64,000 nucleotides of DNA from Plasmodiophora brassicae (GCA_039704465.1 JASFAU010000020.1:310001-374000); one strand, 5' to 3'. Counted from the stretch's first letter, positions 11,795-22,575 are shown. Made by a program: numbers and translations. The notes: a model not told the origin generated them from the letters alone.

Positions 11795-11841
11795 CGCGTC
11801 CTTCTTTGAAACCTTCCCCGAAAGGATGTTCAAGAGATCTC

Positions 11842-12017
11842 TGTGACGTCCCAACGGTGATGGTATATCAGCCGTGTAGTATAATCGTCTGTGTCCCCGA
11901 CCTGCAGCTCCCACGGACGCCGTGCGGACTCCGTGCGCACTCCGTGCATGTCCGTCATTCTTAGGGCGGCCTAGCCGGATCACAGCTATTCTTGTCTTAT
12001 AGCTTGGAGCCGGCACA
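11842..12017 (-). repeat. gypsy-1 5' LTR
   Basis: 176 bp, begins TGTGCCGGCTCC and ends GACGTCACA on the minus strand. The first internal bases are GAGATCTCTTG, not the TGG expected of a tRNA primer-binding site. Confidence 0.92.
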
Positions 12018-12804
12018 ACAGCCAGCGTTGACGTCGTCAACTGCGTCGGCCACCGGCGCCCGTGGAACGCATGACGTGTCGTCGTCATAGCGAGATCCTA
12101 CTTGGCCGGGGGGCCACAGCTAACGTGCTTGCGCCGGCAGGCTGAACCAATTTGGAAGGACGTACGACCGGGTTGTCGATCACGACCGGGTTACCCGGGC
12201 CGGCGCACCGCGATATCCAGGTTGCAATCTCACCGGTGCGATTGCAACGTAGTGGTTCCAGCCGCACCCAGCTACCTGCTTGTCGGCCTTGATCAGGAGC
12301 GGGCATTCATCGATAACGCCGACGTTTCAGGCGTCCTGGAACGAAACCATCCGGGTCCTAACCTTCGGATGGTGCTCTGACAACAGGTTCGGAATGGGCG
12401 TGCGTGCAGGATTTGTCGTATACCTCCCATGAAATCGCCTTGCATCCCGTACCCGGTGGCATGGTCAGCTGTGGAATGTTTAGAAAGCATGAACGACAAA
12501 GGAGGAGTGCTTGAGCGTGTACGGTTGGTGGGCAGGGGTCGCTGTCCAGGGGACGCTCCCGCAAACCGCTAAATCCCTCCTGCCGGGTCCATATGCACTT
12601 TCGGGGCTGTTCGGTGACCGGGTGCCGGTGACGACGAGCAGCGCGAGCATCGAAACAAGTCATGTCTGGGCGGGATTGTGCGCGTGTATGTGTCCTAACG
12701 GCCCAGGTCATTGTGTAATATGACTGCACCTCTCCCACCGCGAAGGCGTTGAGGTCGACACTGGCGTTTGATGGGATATTGCCTCGGCGAACCGCGCCCG
12801 TACA
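12018..12804. other. Intergenic region, nothing recognised
   Basis: Right flank of gypsy-1 up to the 3' end of the RGS gene. Frames at 12102-12380 (plus) and 12358-12738 (minus) have no motif, signal peptide or coherent exon pairing. Confidence 0.4.
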
Positions 12805-14722
12805 TCACTTGACAGTGTACTTTACTGCCGAACCCGCCAGTACAGCCGGAACGCCTCCCTGCCGCGCTTCAGCTGGGTCAGACGACGTCTCCGTTTCCGC
12901 TGCGTGGACGTCCCCTGCTTCGCCGTTTCCTTCTCGTGAAGGCTGCGGCGTCATGCCACAGGTTTCGTTCGCTGAGCTGCCAACCTGAACGTAGGCGTTG
13001 GCGTTCACGTGGTCCTCGAACGCGGAGTACTCGTCAGATTTCAGGAACGGTGGATAAATTTGCCCAGCGATCAATGCCTCGATCTGCAATTTCGCCTCCT
13101 CGAACATGTTCGCGTGGATTCGCGACCCGCCTTCATCAACGGCCGCCTTCAGGGCCGTCACAACAGGACCAGAAACATTCACCTATACAAATGATTAAGG
13201 CTGGCGGTAGTCAGACCGCTTCATCCGATAAGACCTCCTCGTGCGCACTTGCGTTCAGGAACCGATCGCATATCGCCCTGGCCACCGGTGGGTGGAGGTC
13301 ATGCCCAGCACGGCGATAACGTTCGCAAGCGATCCAGAACTCGACGTTCTCCACAGTACGTGCCCGGGTGCAGAACGCTGTGATCAGCCGATATCCGACA
13401 GGGTGCAGCATGCAGTCGAACAGGGTGATCACGTCGCCCACCGCATGCGTTCGCAAGCGCAGAACACAGCCAGCCGCTGGTTCAGCGCAGGTCGGGTCAG
13501 CGAACAGTCGCCGGAAGTGGGCGCGGTCGAGCGTCATGAACACGCAACGGGTAACTGTTGTCACCGTATTCGTCCTCTTCGGCACGGCATCATCGAGAAG
13601 GCCAATTTCACCAAAGTACGACCCGGCTGTCAGCCTGATGATCTGGACGTCACGGTCGCCAGGCATACTCAAGGTCACATCGCCATGGACGATCATGAAG
13701 AAGGCGTCCGCGATATCCCCCAGCCGGAACACGGTCTTGCCCGCCGGCACAATCCGGATCCGGCTCAGCGCCGCCAGGCGCACCAGCGACTCGTTCGACA
13801 GCGCCTCGAAGAACGGGCTCCGGTACCGCCGGAACTGACTCGCCACCCTCTCCGCGATCCGCTGCCCAATCTCCCTCTGCAGGTTCTCGTCGTGGCCTGC
13901 ACACGCGCATGTCAGATGTCCTCGACAGGATCATGCACCCGGCACTGTAGCATGCTGGAAACTGGGTTCGTTGTTACCGAGGATACGGTCGAGGTCGACC
14001 TTGCGGAGCTCGAGGACGATGGCGGGTTCGACGGCGACGACGTCGGCGGTGCGCGGCATCTGCAGGAGCAGGGCGAGCTCGCCAAAGTAGTCGCCGCGTG
14101 CGAACCGGTTCAACGTGCGGTCGCCGGTAACGGCCTCCAGCGCGCCGCTCTGCACGACGAACATGGAGTCGCCGTCGTCGCCCTCGCGAAGGACGACGGT
14201 GCCGCGCGGGACGCCCCGGTACTTCATTGCGAAGGCGATCACGGCCATGTGGTTCCTGGTCAGCCCGTTGAACAACGGCGTGCTGCCAAGGACGTCCTCG
14301 GGCGCCTTGGCCGTTCTCAGGTATTCCGCTATGGCGATCGGCTGGCCCGGCGCCTGCTCCTGGAATCCCTTGATCAGGGTTTCCAGTTCGTTGACGCTCA
14401 CGATGAACAGGGAGCCGCCGGTCGCTGTCGATCGCAGACCAGTGACTCGTTTCGCGTTGCGTTCCACTGCTTCGCACCCGACGATATCGCCAGGCGTGGC
14501 TGTTCCAAGGACGGACTCGTCCGTGCTGAAGTGTTCGAATTCGCCGCTTTCGACGAACGCGACGAACTTGGCGTCGTCGCCGGGCGCGTATACCACCTTG
14601 CGCGCCGGCACTCGCAAGTGCCGCATTCGTCCTGCGAGCTCGATCAGGTCGTCATCGTCGTGGACCGCGGCAAGAACGGAGCGCTGTAAGCACTCCAGAC
14701 GCTGCCGCCTGAGAAATACCAT
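12805..14722 (-). CDS. Cyclic-nucleotide-binding (x2) and RGS domain protein
   Basis: Predicted signalling protein that could couple cyclic-nucleotide sensing to G-alpha inactivation. Exon 1 (start 14722) carries two cNMP-binding folds: the first around VPARKVVYAPGDDAKFVAFV, the second with VPRGTVVLREGDDGDSMFVV and FARGDYFGELALL (phosphate-binding cassette). A 42-bp intron (13938-13897) joins to GHDENLQREIGQRI and a third cNMP-like fold (VPAGKTVFRLGD, SYFGEIGLLDD). The RGS domain follows (VENVEFWIACERY), interrupted by a 34-bp intron (13216-13183), then FEEAKLQIEALIAG and PPFLKSDEYSAFE. The tail is acidic and low in complexity. The true start may be further upstream: the frame stays open to 14935, but that part looks non-coding. 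I know RGS and cNMP fusions mainly from protists. Confidence 0.8.
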
Positions 14723-15116
14723 CCGGCAGCATCGCTGGGAGGACGACCTTTTCTTCATCAACGATCGGGATAATACGGGTATGACCGCGCCGTTGGATCG
14801 TCCAGACCGTACCCACATTCTAGGCAGGCCCTGTATTTGAGCCGATCTCACGTGAACGTCCCCGACCGAGCGTAATACACGGTCACCGACGAGGGTTCGA
14901 GGACCTGGCGAATGATTTGTGGTACGGCTGACCAATGAACCGATAGGTCATCCGTCGTTTCCACTGTATCGGCACTTGCTGGCCATTTAGTTCTGTCCCA
15001 TACGCTGCAGCAACTGGGCAGACGATTCCTGCGCGCTCCATTTCGGTCAATTGTATAAAGTACTAGTTTTGAATCGTAGGTATAAATGATGAGGGTGATT
15101 TCCGCAGGTTCGGGGC

Positions 15117-16684
15117 CTAGTCGGCGTCCTCCTTGTCAAGGGCGTCGCGGACGAGTTCGCTTAGCGATTTATCCGGCCATAATGGCACCTGGCGTCTGAC
15201 ACCGAACATGTCCTGCCGATCGTCATAACGGCGCTCGCTCTGTGTCGCGGATGGAGATCTTGACGCGTACGTGGAGGCGTCTGCGACCGTTTGCCTTGAG
15301 ACTTCTACTGGGTCACTGACAGACTGTGCCGGCTCCGGCGACACGTCCACCCTTCGGTCCGCAGAAGAACACTCGTCCTCTTGTGAGGGACGAATGCTGG
15401 GCGTTGGTTTCTACGGTAACGGTTAGCATCGTGCGATTGCAGACGACGTTGCTGCACCTTTGCCTGGCGAGGTTGACGCTGTCTCCGCCCCCTGACCTTC
15501 TGCAACTCGTCATGCTGCCTCAGCAGGCTCTTCTCGAGCCTGGCCACGTATTCCGCTGTGGAACGGGCGTCCGCCTGCGATTTCTCCTGTTCCGTCAGCA
15601 GGTACTGTATTCGTCGCACCTGTACCCTCCGCCCTGGTTAGCATCCTTGCAACTGGGGCATCCGCAATCGGCTAACCGCGCCGGTCAAGTGGGTGTTCGT
15701 CTTCGCCCTTTCTTCGTCGAACTGCTTCGTTTGTTCGGAGGCCGCCTTCTGTGCGTCTTCGAGCCGATTCTGCAGGTCCAGCACCCGATCTCGAAGCTGG
15801 TCCCGCTCCCCGGTTAGTTGCTTGACGCTCAGCTGTTCGATAAGTCAGTCCACGTCGCTTTGCCAACCATCGTGCAGACCTGCATGGAGCGGAACTGGGC
15901 GGCTGTGAACGGGACAGGGAGCGGGACCGGGAATCGTGGTGGCGGTTCCGAGGCGGCCACGACTTCGGGAGTTGCAAGGCGCTGCCAGGCGGTTGGTGGT
16001 GGCGGTCCGGGACGATCCCAGTTGCGGAGCTCGGTGGCCAGCAACCCTCTCAGGTTCCTGTTGGATTCGGTGACGTCGTGCAGGTCGGTCTCGTAACGGG
16101 ACGACGCGTCGTCCGCAGATCTGGCTTGCGCCTGCGCGTGCATGCGCGTGCCAGTTAGTTTGAAGGCAGACTGGAAACGGTAACGCGCACCTTGGCGGTG
16201 TCGACAGCGCTGATCAGTTCCTCAATCTGAGCCGCCAAGCGGCAGACCTGCGCCTGGTGCTGGCGGCGCTCGTCCTGGAGCTCCTCGGTCAGCTTCGACT
16301 TGGCCTGGTCGGCTTCCGCCAGCAACTCCTTGACGGTGCTCAGCTCCATTGCCAACGCGTTGACACGGTGGCGGAGTTGCCTGCGTGATTGACGTTACTG
16401 GCGTGATGTGACGGGGGTTTACTACAGACGAACCAGATGTTCTTCATGTATAACGATCCCGATCGAATGTCGCCATGCGCGTTACTGCTACCGTCGTCCG
16501 AGCTTTGGGACAGGTCTACGGAGACTCGCGATGGTGACTACAGTACAGGCAGGTTGAGGCGCCGTGTACGTGCCTCAACCGACGGGCACAACCGAACCTG
16601 TTGCAGACGAATGGCCATATCGAGGAGTTCATTCCTGGACGGCTCGTCGAGGCCCTCCAGGTACGTGGACCTCCTGTTCGGCAT
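15117..16684 (-). CDS. Coiled-coil protein of unknown function
   Basis: Multi-exon minus-strand gene ending at the stop 15119-15117. Readable exons include AMELSTVKELLAEADQAKSK (about 16349-16180); a Pro-rich exon ending FTAAQFRSMQ (about 16120-15885); VKQLTGERDQLRDRVLDLQN (about 15835-15680); QYLLTEQEKSQADARSTAEY (about 15620-15505); and a hydrophilic C-terminal exon with KSLSELVRDALDKEDAD. Each join has GT/AG signals and restores frame. Heptad-like leucine spacing runs through the helical exons. A probable first exon begins with the ATG at 16684 (MPNRRSTYLEGLDEPSRNEL), but the joins between 16600 and 16390 are unresolved. No family recognised; a structural or scaffold role is only a guess. 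Confidence 0.6.
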
Positions 16685-17001
16685 GGTCAGACGCGCACGT
16701 CGGCGCCGTCGACCACCATCCGCCCTCGGCCTCGCTGTGACTGCGTGCTTGGACCTGTAGTATATACCTGGTATAGCAGCCGACGATCATCAGGTCAGAA
16801 ACGCCGCCGCCGCCCCCCAGGGTTGATGGTTAACCCGTCAACCCCCCGTTGCGGCCTGCGGGCGGAGAATGCGGGGTTATTTTTGGCGTCGACCCGACTG
16901 GTCCGGGGGGCGCGGACTCCGTGAAACGTCGACACCGCATTCGGGGCACGTCGTCGACGCATCGGCGGTGTTGACAGCGGGCTGTCTTGTGCGAACGCGT
17001 C

Positions 17002-17751
17002 ATGGGGGTACACGTCGGCCGCCCTGCGGCGATCCAGCCGATCGCGTCCGTGTCGCAACGGCACCTGGCGTACTACCGCATGTTCGGGTCCGCATTCCTG
17101 CTGTCGACCATCGTCCTGGGCGTCAGCACCGCCGACCGCCTGCCGTACTTTGTGTTCCTGACCAACTGGGTCGCCGTCCTCAACTTTGCGTACTTCACGG
17201 TCGCCGCCGTCGCCACGTACCGCGACTCGGCGCGCGGCGCCCGCGCCGCGCATATCATGAGCCAGGTCTGTCTGCCGAACGCGATCATGGTCACCCTGAT
17301 CTACTGGCTGTTCGTCCATCCGTTCATCCCCGCGGGACGCCTGTCCCAGATCATGCTGGTCCGGAACGTCATCGACCACGGCGTCACGCTCCTGTTCCTC
17401 GTCGCCGACTTCCTCCTCTGCGAGACGCTCTTCGTCATCAAGGAATTCTACTTCCCGACCATCGTGGCGCTCTACATCCCGTTCTCTGCCGCCTGGACCT
17501 TCCTGACCGGCAAGAAGGTCTACCCGATGCTGACGTTCCGATCCGTGCGCTCCTACGGGTTCCTGGTCGCATCCGTCCTGACGTCCCTGGTCGCGTTCGC
17601 GGCCGTCGTCTGGATCGGCCCGTACGTGAAACGCGCTGTCTGCAACGACGACGTGCCTTGCAGCAAGAACGACGAGGTCGACGTCGAGATGGGTGAGGAC
17701 GGCGCCACGCCGTCGTCCGACAGTAACTCCGACGTCGAGGGCGGCCAGTAA
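17002..17751 (+). CDS. AIG1/FAR-17a/ADTRP family membrane protein
   Basis: About 249 residues from ATG 17002 (the frame opens 5 codons earlier without an ATG). Six hydrophobic segments lie across residues 20-215, followed by an acidic Ser/Asp tail (VDVEMGEDGATPSSDSNSD). AIG1-family proteins are membrane threonine hydrolases of fatty-acid esters of hydroxy fatty acids. The two catalytic landmarks can be matched: Thr in FVFLTNWVAVLNFAYF and His in RNVIDHGVTLLFLVADFLL. The downstream pattern (YPTI/IPFSAAWTFLTGKKVYPML) also fits the family. Single exon. A long antisense frame (16795-17808) is a GC-composition shadow. Confidence 0.7.
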   Translation: MGVHVGRPAAIQPIASVSQRHLAYYRMFGSAFLLSTIVLGVSTADRLPYFVFLTNWVAVLNFAYFTVAAVATYRDSARGARAAHIMSQVCLPNAIMVTLIYWLFVHPFIPAGRLSQIMLVRNVIDHGVTLLFLVADFLLCETLFVIKEFYFPTIVALYIPFSAAWTFLTGKKVYPMLTFRSVRSYGFLVASVLTSLVAFAAVVWIGPYVKRAVCNDDVPCSKNDEVDVEMGEDGATPSSDSNSDVEGGQ

Positions 17752-17855
17752 TCGCCCAGGTAATGCTCTAGGATACATCAGCCCACGAATTGGAACGGGG
17801 TACAACACGCGTCTAGTGAAATGCGGCAGGGACGGGGGGTGGGGCCCCCGAGGCC

Positions 17856-18711
17856 CTACAGCATCTTCTTCGTCTTGAAGAACTTGTGCAGGTAGTACAG
17901 TTGCCAGGTGCCGAGGAACACGAGGATGCCCATCGAGAACAGGCTGAAGTACAGGACGCGACCGTTGGTCGACTCTATGCAGCGGGACCCGGTCACACAG
18001 TGTGCACCCAAATGCGATGCGCGTGCGAGTGTGTACCGTTCGTGTTCCGGTGCGCCTGCTCCCGGGTGCGCATGTACTGCATCTCCGAGTGCACCGACAC
18101 GACCAGGTCCTCCAGGCGGCGCAGCTCCAGCTCCAGCGGCTTAAGGTTCTCCTTCTGCGCGCGCTACTCGGTCAATAGCGGTGCGGCCTGAAGGAGCGAC
18201 ATGGCGCCGACCTTGGCGATGGCGTCGTAATCTTTGGCGCTGGCGCCGGCGCTCATGGTCAGGTCGAGTGTGACGGGAATGGCGCCAACGTTGAAGAAGC
18301 AGGCGCGGTGTTCGCCCGCGACCTGACCTGGACAGCGGATCCGTCAGTGCCCCGAACGGGAACCAGACGCAGCGACGCCGACTCGTTACGACGACGGACG
18401 ATTCCGGTTCGCCGACTTTCTGCGTCAGCTCCTTCTGGAACGGGTCCGTCAGGATCATGTTGATGACGCCCGCCTGCGGCGGCGACACTTTGTACTTCAT
18501 GCGCAGCACGTCGCCCTTGGGCATATCCTCGCTGTAAGCGCAGGCGGACACACGCACGAGTCAGCGGGCGCGCACGCACAGGCACCCGAACGATACGTCC
18601 GAACCCAATACATCTCGTGCGCGATGGCTGCACTTCGAACTGGAACGCGCCGGCCGCCCCGATCAGCAGGACGACCACGGCGAGCGTCGGCGGCGCCATC
18701 CCTGTCGCCAT
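17856..18711 (-). CDS. p24/TMED family cargo receptor
   Basis: Type I membrane protein of early secretory vesicles. Signal peptide [18 protein letters not shown], then the GOLD domain beginning [14 protein letters not shown]. An intron joins to [15 protein letters not shown]; the next exon ends ESSVV and joins [20 protein letters not shown], supplying the second conserved Cys. The following join (MSLLQ to [18 protein letters not shown]) appears to use a GC-AG intron of 33 bp, because no GT is available. The coiled coil ends [11 protein letters not shown]; the last intron joins [20 protein letters not shown], the membrane anchor, and a cytosolic tail KFFKTKKML. The FF pair is the expected COPII-type signal. 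Complete and probably functional. Confidence 0.88.
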
Positions 18712-18952
18712 CTGGACTTTGAAACTCCGCCCCGGCGGGCCAAACCACGACCCAGCAAAAAACGAGGTGGCATGACATTGGGCCGTCTGGTTGACTGCCA
18801 ATCTGCGAAAGTGCCCCTACTGCAATCGTCCAAGGTCATATCAAGACGTCACTGATGTCCCGCCTCCAGCGGGGCAGGGCGGAAAACCTAAACTGGCCCA
18901 TCTCTTATACTACAGTTGAAGACGCGCTGCCGCTGACTGACTGCTTGGCGTG

Positions 18953-20046
18953 ATGGGCATCACGAGAGCACTGGCGTTGGCAACGGTAACAGGGTTGTAT
19001 GGGACAATAGTCGCCAATACGACGTGGACCCGGCCGCAGGTGGGCATGGGCTGGCAGGCAGGTGCACTGGTTTATCCCAGAGTAACGTTGGCTGACGCGC
19101 GCATGACTTGCTGTAGTGGGAGCTAGCCTTCAAGACTGTGCCGAATGTGGCGACGTCCAACGTGCCCGTCTGGGACGTTAACCATGAACAACTCGCTCCG
19201 AGTAACATCCCCGCGCTGATGAGCGCTCTGCGCGCCAATAACCGGTACATTATTTGCTACGTCAACGGTATGGTCGTCTAACGAGGGACGTCGTTGCTAA
19301 CCATTGCGCTGGTCTGATACGGTCGGCGTCAGTGGGTTCCCTGGACACGGTAACGCCCACGATCGTTGGCGCCGCGTATCGGGGCTAGCCTGGAGAGTTC
19401 TTCCTCGACATTCGACGCAACGAGACGCGAGCGCTGGTCAAAGCACGGCTCCAGCGCATGGCATCGTACGGGTGCCACGCCATCGAACCCGACAACCTGG
19501 ATAGCTACTCGTTCTCCAACGGATTCGGCTTGACCGTTAACGACGCCATGGACTACATGAGCTGGGTCGCAGCGTCGGTGCACGATCTGGGCATGGCGGT
19601 TGGCCTGAAGAACTGTGGCGACCTGGTCACGCCCTACAACGTACCTGGTGCCCATGTTCGAGTTCGTTGTCGTCGAGTCCTGCGCCGAATCCCCGGGCAG
19701 CTGTGAACAGTACGCGCCGTTCATTCAGGCGGGCAAGCCCGTGTTCGCCGCTGAGTACACCGATGCCGGTTCGGGTGACTGTCCCGTCATCTCGTCAGTC
19801 GCTACGGCGTGTGCGACCACGAACGGGCAGGGTTTCGAGGGCATCATCAAAGCGTGCAACCTGGGCGCTGATTGGCAAGCCTGTCAGACGTACGACAGCA
19901 ACGGGTATCGATCCGGACAAGCAGTACCTGGAACGTCTCCGTCCCCAGCACCAACGTCGCGTACGTCAGGAGCGACACTGATCGACAGGACGAGTGCAGT
20001 GGCCCGTACTATTGTTGTCGCGGTCGGCGCTTTGCTCGCTCTCTAG
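18953..20046 (+). pseudogene. GH114-like secreted glycosidase with two lesions
   Basis: Resembles GH114 endo-alpha-1,4-polygalactosaminidase, a TIM-barrel enzyme. Start ATG 18953 gives MGITRALALATVTGLYG, a signal peptide. Intron 1 leads to WELAFKTVPNV; the exon ends RYIICYVN. Intron 2 leads to VGSLDTVTPTIVGAAYRG, an in-frame TAG (19386-19388), then PGEFFLDIRRNE and GCHAIEPDNLDSY, hallmark GH114 blocks. A single-base frame change near 19637 separates GLKNCGDLVTPY from LVPMFEFVVVESC and GKPVFAAEYTD. The C-terminus is Ser/Pro-rich and ends in a short hydrophobic run, possibly a GPI signal. TAG sits where the family has Trp (gWPGE), suggesting TGG to TAG. Alternatively bases from GTAACG to GGCTAG form a 39-bp intron. 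Broken copy or sequence error. Confidence 0.65.
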
Positions 20047-20429
20047 GTCAGTACACGACGACCTTGCAGATTCGCCGCCATCGTTTGCATTCCAGTCTGC
20101 TTCTAGGTTGTCCGCCTCTGATTGTCATTCTATCCATGCTAGACGCGTACGTAGGAGTATATACCACAACGCTGATGCCTCGCGTTCCCAGCACACCTGC
20201 TGCTTAGATAAGTGAGAGTGATGGCGTCTGCGAGTGAATCGGCCTCCTGCATTTGCTGGCAGTATAGACTTGGCTTACACCCTACTTGCGCCCAGTCTCG
20301 AGTGAGAGTATCATATCTCCATAGGGGCGTCTCCTCGGGTTCCGGGTGGTACGCGTTAACGTGAACCTCCTTTCCACATTCCACAATGTCAGCCCTTCGC
20401 CACGGAGCATCACAATCCGCCGAACGACA
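20047..20429. other. Intergenic region, nothing recognised
   Basis: Convergent space between the GH114-like gene and the membrane-protein gene. No motif-bearing frame was seen. Confidence 0.4.
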
Positions 20430-21410
20430 GACCTGCTCCGTTTCTTGCTCGCGCTCGTGCTCGTGCTCCTGTTGCTACTCCTGGACCTGTTCGCGGCCCG
20501 CATCGGACGGTATATTGTCGGGACACTGCTCGTCAAGCAACGGGGACCCGTCGACGAATGGAACCAAATCGCGTCCCGAAGCGCGTCTCGCTCGTCATCC
20601 GAGACGATCGCGGCCACATCAGCACTGTTCAGCAGAGCGTCGCGACCAGGAGCTGCCGCATGGTCAACACGGCATCCTCGTGGACGGCCAAATCATGGAA
20701 GGTCTCGACCTGCGATCCACGAAACAATGGCGGGGCGGCGTCGTCGGCGTCGTCGTCACCACCGACGGCGCTGGGCACGGCCCGCACGACGCCGTCGACC
20801 TTCTGGAACACGCTCTGCAGGTTCTGCTTGCTTTCCTGCTGGAACTGGGCCCGTCGGGCGTGTAGAAGCCGCGCGGTGAGGCCGGCGACACCAGCAAAGG
20901 CCACGAACGGGACCGTCTGTGTGGTGAGGAACGCGCATGACACCCTGGAGGACGTCCCGAAGGGACGTGACGGCGCTGACAGTGGCGACGCCGCTGGCAT
21001 CGAACCGCTGTGGGCTATGGGACCCGGTGGTATGTCGATGACCGTACGTAGTACGTGAAGGCGGCTGTCGTGTCGATCGGAGAGTGACCCATCAAGGACT
21101 GGATCGTGGCCGCGTCCGTCACCGGCAGGGGGCGGTCGTCGACGTCGCCGCTGTGCCGAACCAGCGCCCGAGGTGGGCTCGACGCTTCGTCGTAGAAGAT
21201 GACGATGTGAACGTCCGGACGGTCCTCAAGGATGCCCTGCGTGACCTCGACGTTACGAACGCGTTTGAAATGGGCGCCAATGTCGATGAGGGCCGTTGTC
21301 GACGGGGACACCGACGGTGCCGGCAGGATGTTGGCGGCAAACGGGGCGGACCCATCAGGAACGTGCAGCAAATCCTGTCCCAGGTGCAGGTCTGCTGTAT
21401 GCTGCGTTGC
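20430..21410 (-). CDS. Predicted single-pass membrane protein, unknown family
   Basis: Multi-exon minus-strand gene by splice-consistent joins. The upstream exon reads DLLHVPDGSAPFAANILPAP, HFKRVRNVEV and DVHIVIFYDEASS and ends AAFTYY (about 21375-21060). A 40-bp intron leads to RFDASGVATVSAVTSLRDVL; a 27-bp candidate intron leads to TVPFVAFAGVAGLTARLL, a membrane segment, then an amphipathic helix (QQESKQNLQSVFQKVDGVVR) and an acidic loop. A 22-bp candidate intron would lead to ADVAAIVSDDERDALRDAIW. The N-terminal start was not found and the tail is uncertain. No family recognised. Introns of 22-27 bp would be extreme, so small indels are an alternative. Confidence 0.45.
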
Positions 21411-21431
21411 TGCTAAATCACCATTACGTCA

Positions 21432-21447
21432 CCCCCCCCCCCCCCCC
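21432..21447. repeat. Homopolymer tract of 16 C
   Basis: Uninterrupted run of 16 cytosines just upstream of the membrane-protein gene; length is probably unstable and hard to sequence. Confidence 0.9.
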
Positions 21448-21573
21448 TACAGGCTTGCGTTTTGGGCACCGACGCCGTCTGGTCAGAGCCGGCCGAACGG
21501 TCGACGGCCGCCCACCATTGGCTGTAGATGTCGTTTTCGTCGGCCTGCAGCTACCGTCGCATCATCTTCGAAC

Positions 21574-21816
21574 GAGCAGCGTACGCCGATGATGGAGCGA
21601 TTCGTTGTGCTCATATCTCGACTATTGTCGCCACTTTCACGTGAAGCACACCTAGGGAGGAAATTGAACGGAACCAGTTAGCGGCAGCTAGCAGCGGCGA
21701 ACTGAACAACATCTTGCCGAAGGCCACAATTTCGACTGGGCGTCGATTAGAACGATGGCGTGACGCGACAATCGCTACGTCGCGGTATTCGAGATCGCAA
21801 GGCCCAGCGCTTGCCA
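21574..21816 (+). repeat. Dispersed 240-bp repeat, copy outside the tandem array
   Basis: Begins GAGCAGCGTACGCCG and ends about CCCAGCGCTTGC. It matches 25636-25875 and 35024-35265 with a few substitutions (G/A, A/G) and one inserted base near 21751. It lies about 300 bp left of the array start, so part of the unit was already duplicated before, or separately from, the tandem event. Confidence 0.85.
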
Positions 21817-22104
21817 GAACAGCAAAGGTTGATAAACGGATACTGAATGGCTTTAGGCGGATACACGAGTTGCGGGCAGGCGGGCCGGACACAGAACTGC
21901 CTGCAGACGAATGCAGGCCGAATGGTTGCTATCGTGTACCGATATGGTGCTCTGCTCATACTACCGTTGTCAGGTGTGTCTGAGAGTTAACGAACCGTGT
22001 CTTTCTGCAGACACCGGGGTAAACCGAATCACTAGCTGTACACAAAGAAATAAATCACCGCGACCATGCGGGTATTCCAAATGGCGGTATTACTTGTTGT
22101 ATTG

Positions 22105-22575
22105 CTAACGTTGCATAAAGTAATATATCACCGCAAAGGTGCGAGCATCCCACATTGCAGAAATTAGGTCCGCGTAGGACCTCAGCTTCTCTTGACCTTG
22201 CGCGGTCGCCACGCCAACAGCGCCTGCCACCACGTCCAGGATGATGACGCACAACGTGACGACGACCGCCACGGCGCGAACAGCACCTGGTCTACGTCAT
22301 CAGTCGGACAACAATTCAGGGACTGCACCGATTTTCTCACGAAGGATGTCGAACGGCTCATGCGCCGGCGCCGCTTGCACGACGTCCCCTGTCGGGCATT
22401 CAATGTGATCGGCGTCGGCCTGTTGCCCCTGCGGCGGTGCATAACCGCAGTACTCGCAGAACAGCAACCTGGTCCCGTCAGGGCTGCACATGAACTTGTG
22501 TCGCGCGACCATCACGCCAGCGCGACGACACACAAGAGCAATATGCCGACAACGGTGCAGCCGACCGTGTGGTCA
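22105..22575 (-). CDS. Small two-segment membrane protein, 3' end (unit A)
   Basis: Splice-consistent minus-strand reading: a hydrophobic segment (VGCTVVGILLLCVVALA), then FMCSPDGTRLLFCEYCGYAP, PTGDVVQAAPAHEPFDILRE and, after a 45-bp GT-AG intron, AVRAVAVVVTLCVIILDVVA, a second membrane segment, with AQGQEKLRSYADLISAMWDA and the end FAVIYYFMQR. Two CxxC-like cysteines are visible. The start was not resolved and the join after the first segment is uncertain. No family recognised. The array boundary at 22121 falls in the last few codons, so copies B and C end in different residues (FAVIYYCIYN) read from transposon-flank DNA. Confidence 0.45.

Larger units (their letters stand above)
6756..12017 (-). 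mobile_element. gypsy-1: complete Ty3/gypsy chromodomain LTR retrotransposon
   Basis: A 5,262-bp element transcribed on the minus strand, bounded by two 176-bp LTRs (TGTG...CACA) that look identical. The flanks share ACAG directly outside both ends (6752-6755 and 12018-12021), a 4-bp target duplication. A purine tract (GAAGGAGGGGAA on the minus strand) abuts the 3' LTR. Order of domains is gag with CCHC, protease, reverse transcriptase, RNase H, integrase and chromodomain, the chromovirus layout. Identical LTRs suggest a recent insertion, but pol is split over several frames. A truncated relative lies at 63706-64000. Confidence 0.93.

Noticed and set aside
10778..12088. Gag frame extending upstream through the LTR to an apparent Met at 12088
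   Set aside because: The extension reads through the LTR and flanking host DNA by chance; the first ATG after the LTR is 11794.
13241..14689. 482-residue plus-strand frame opposite the cNMP/RGS gene
   Set aside because: Antisense shadow; the minus strand has clear cNMP and RGS motifs with proper splice sites.
16795..17808. 337-residue minus-strand frame opposite the AIG1-like gene
   Set aside because: Arg/Asp/Gly-rich antisense shadow of a GC-rich coding exon, without any motif; the plus strand gives a coherent membrane protein.
22041..22090. AAATCACCGCGACCATGCGGGTATTCC resembling the unit start (checked in pieces)
   Set aside because: Only short imperfect matches to the 22121 sequence; too weak to call an earlier unit edge.
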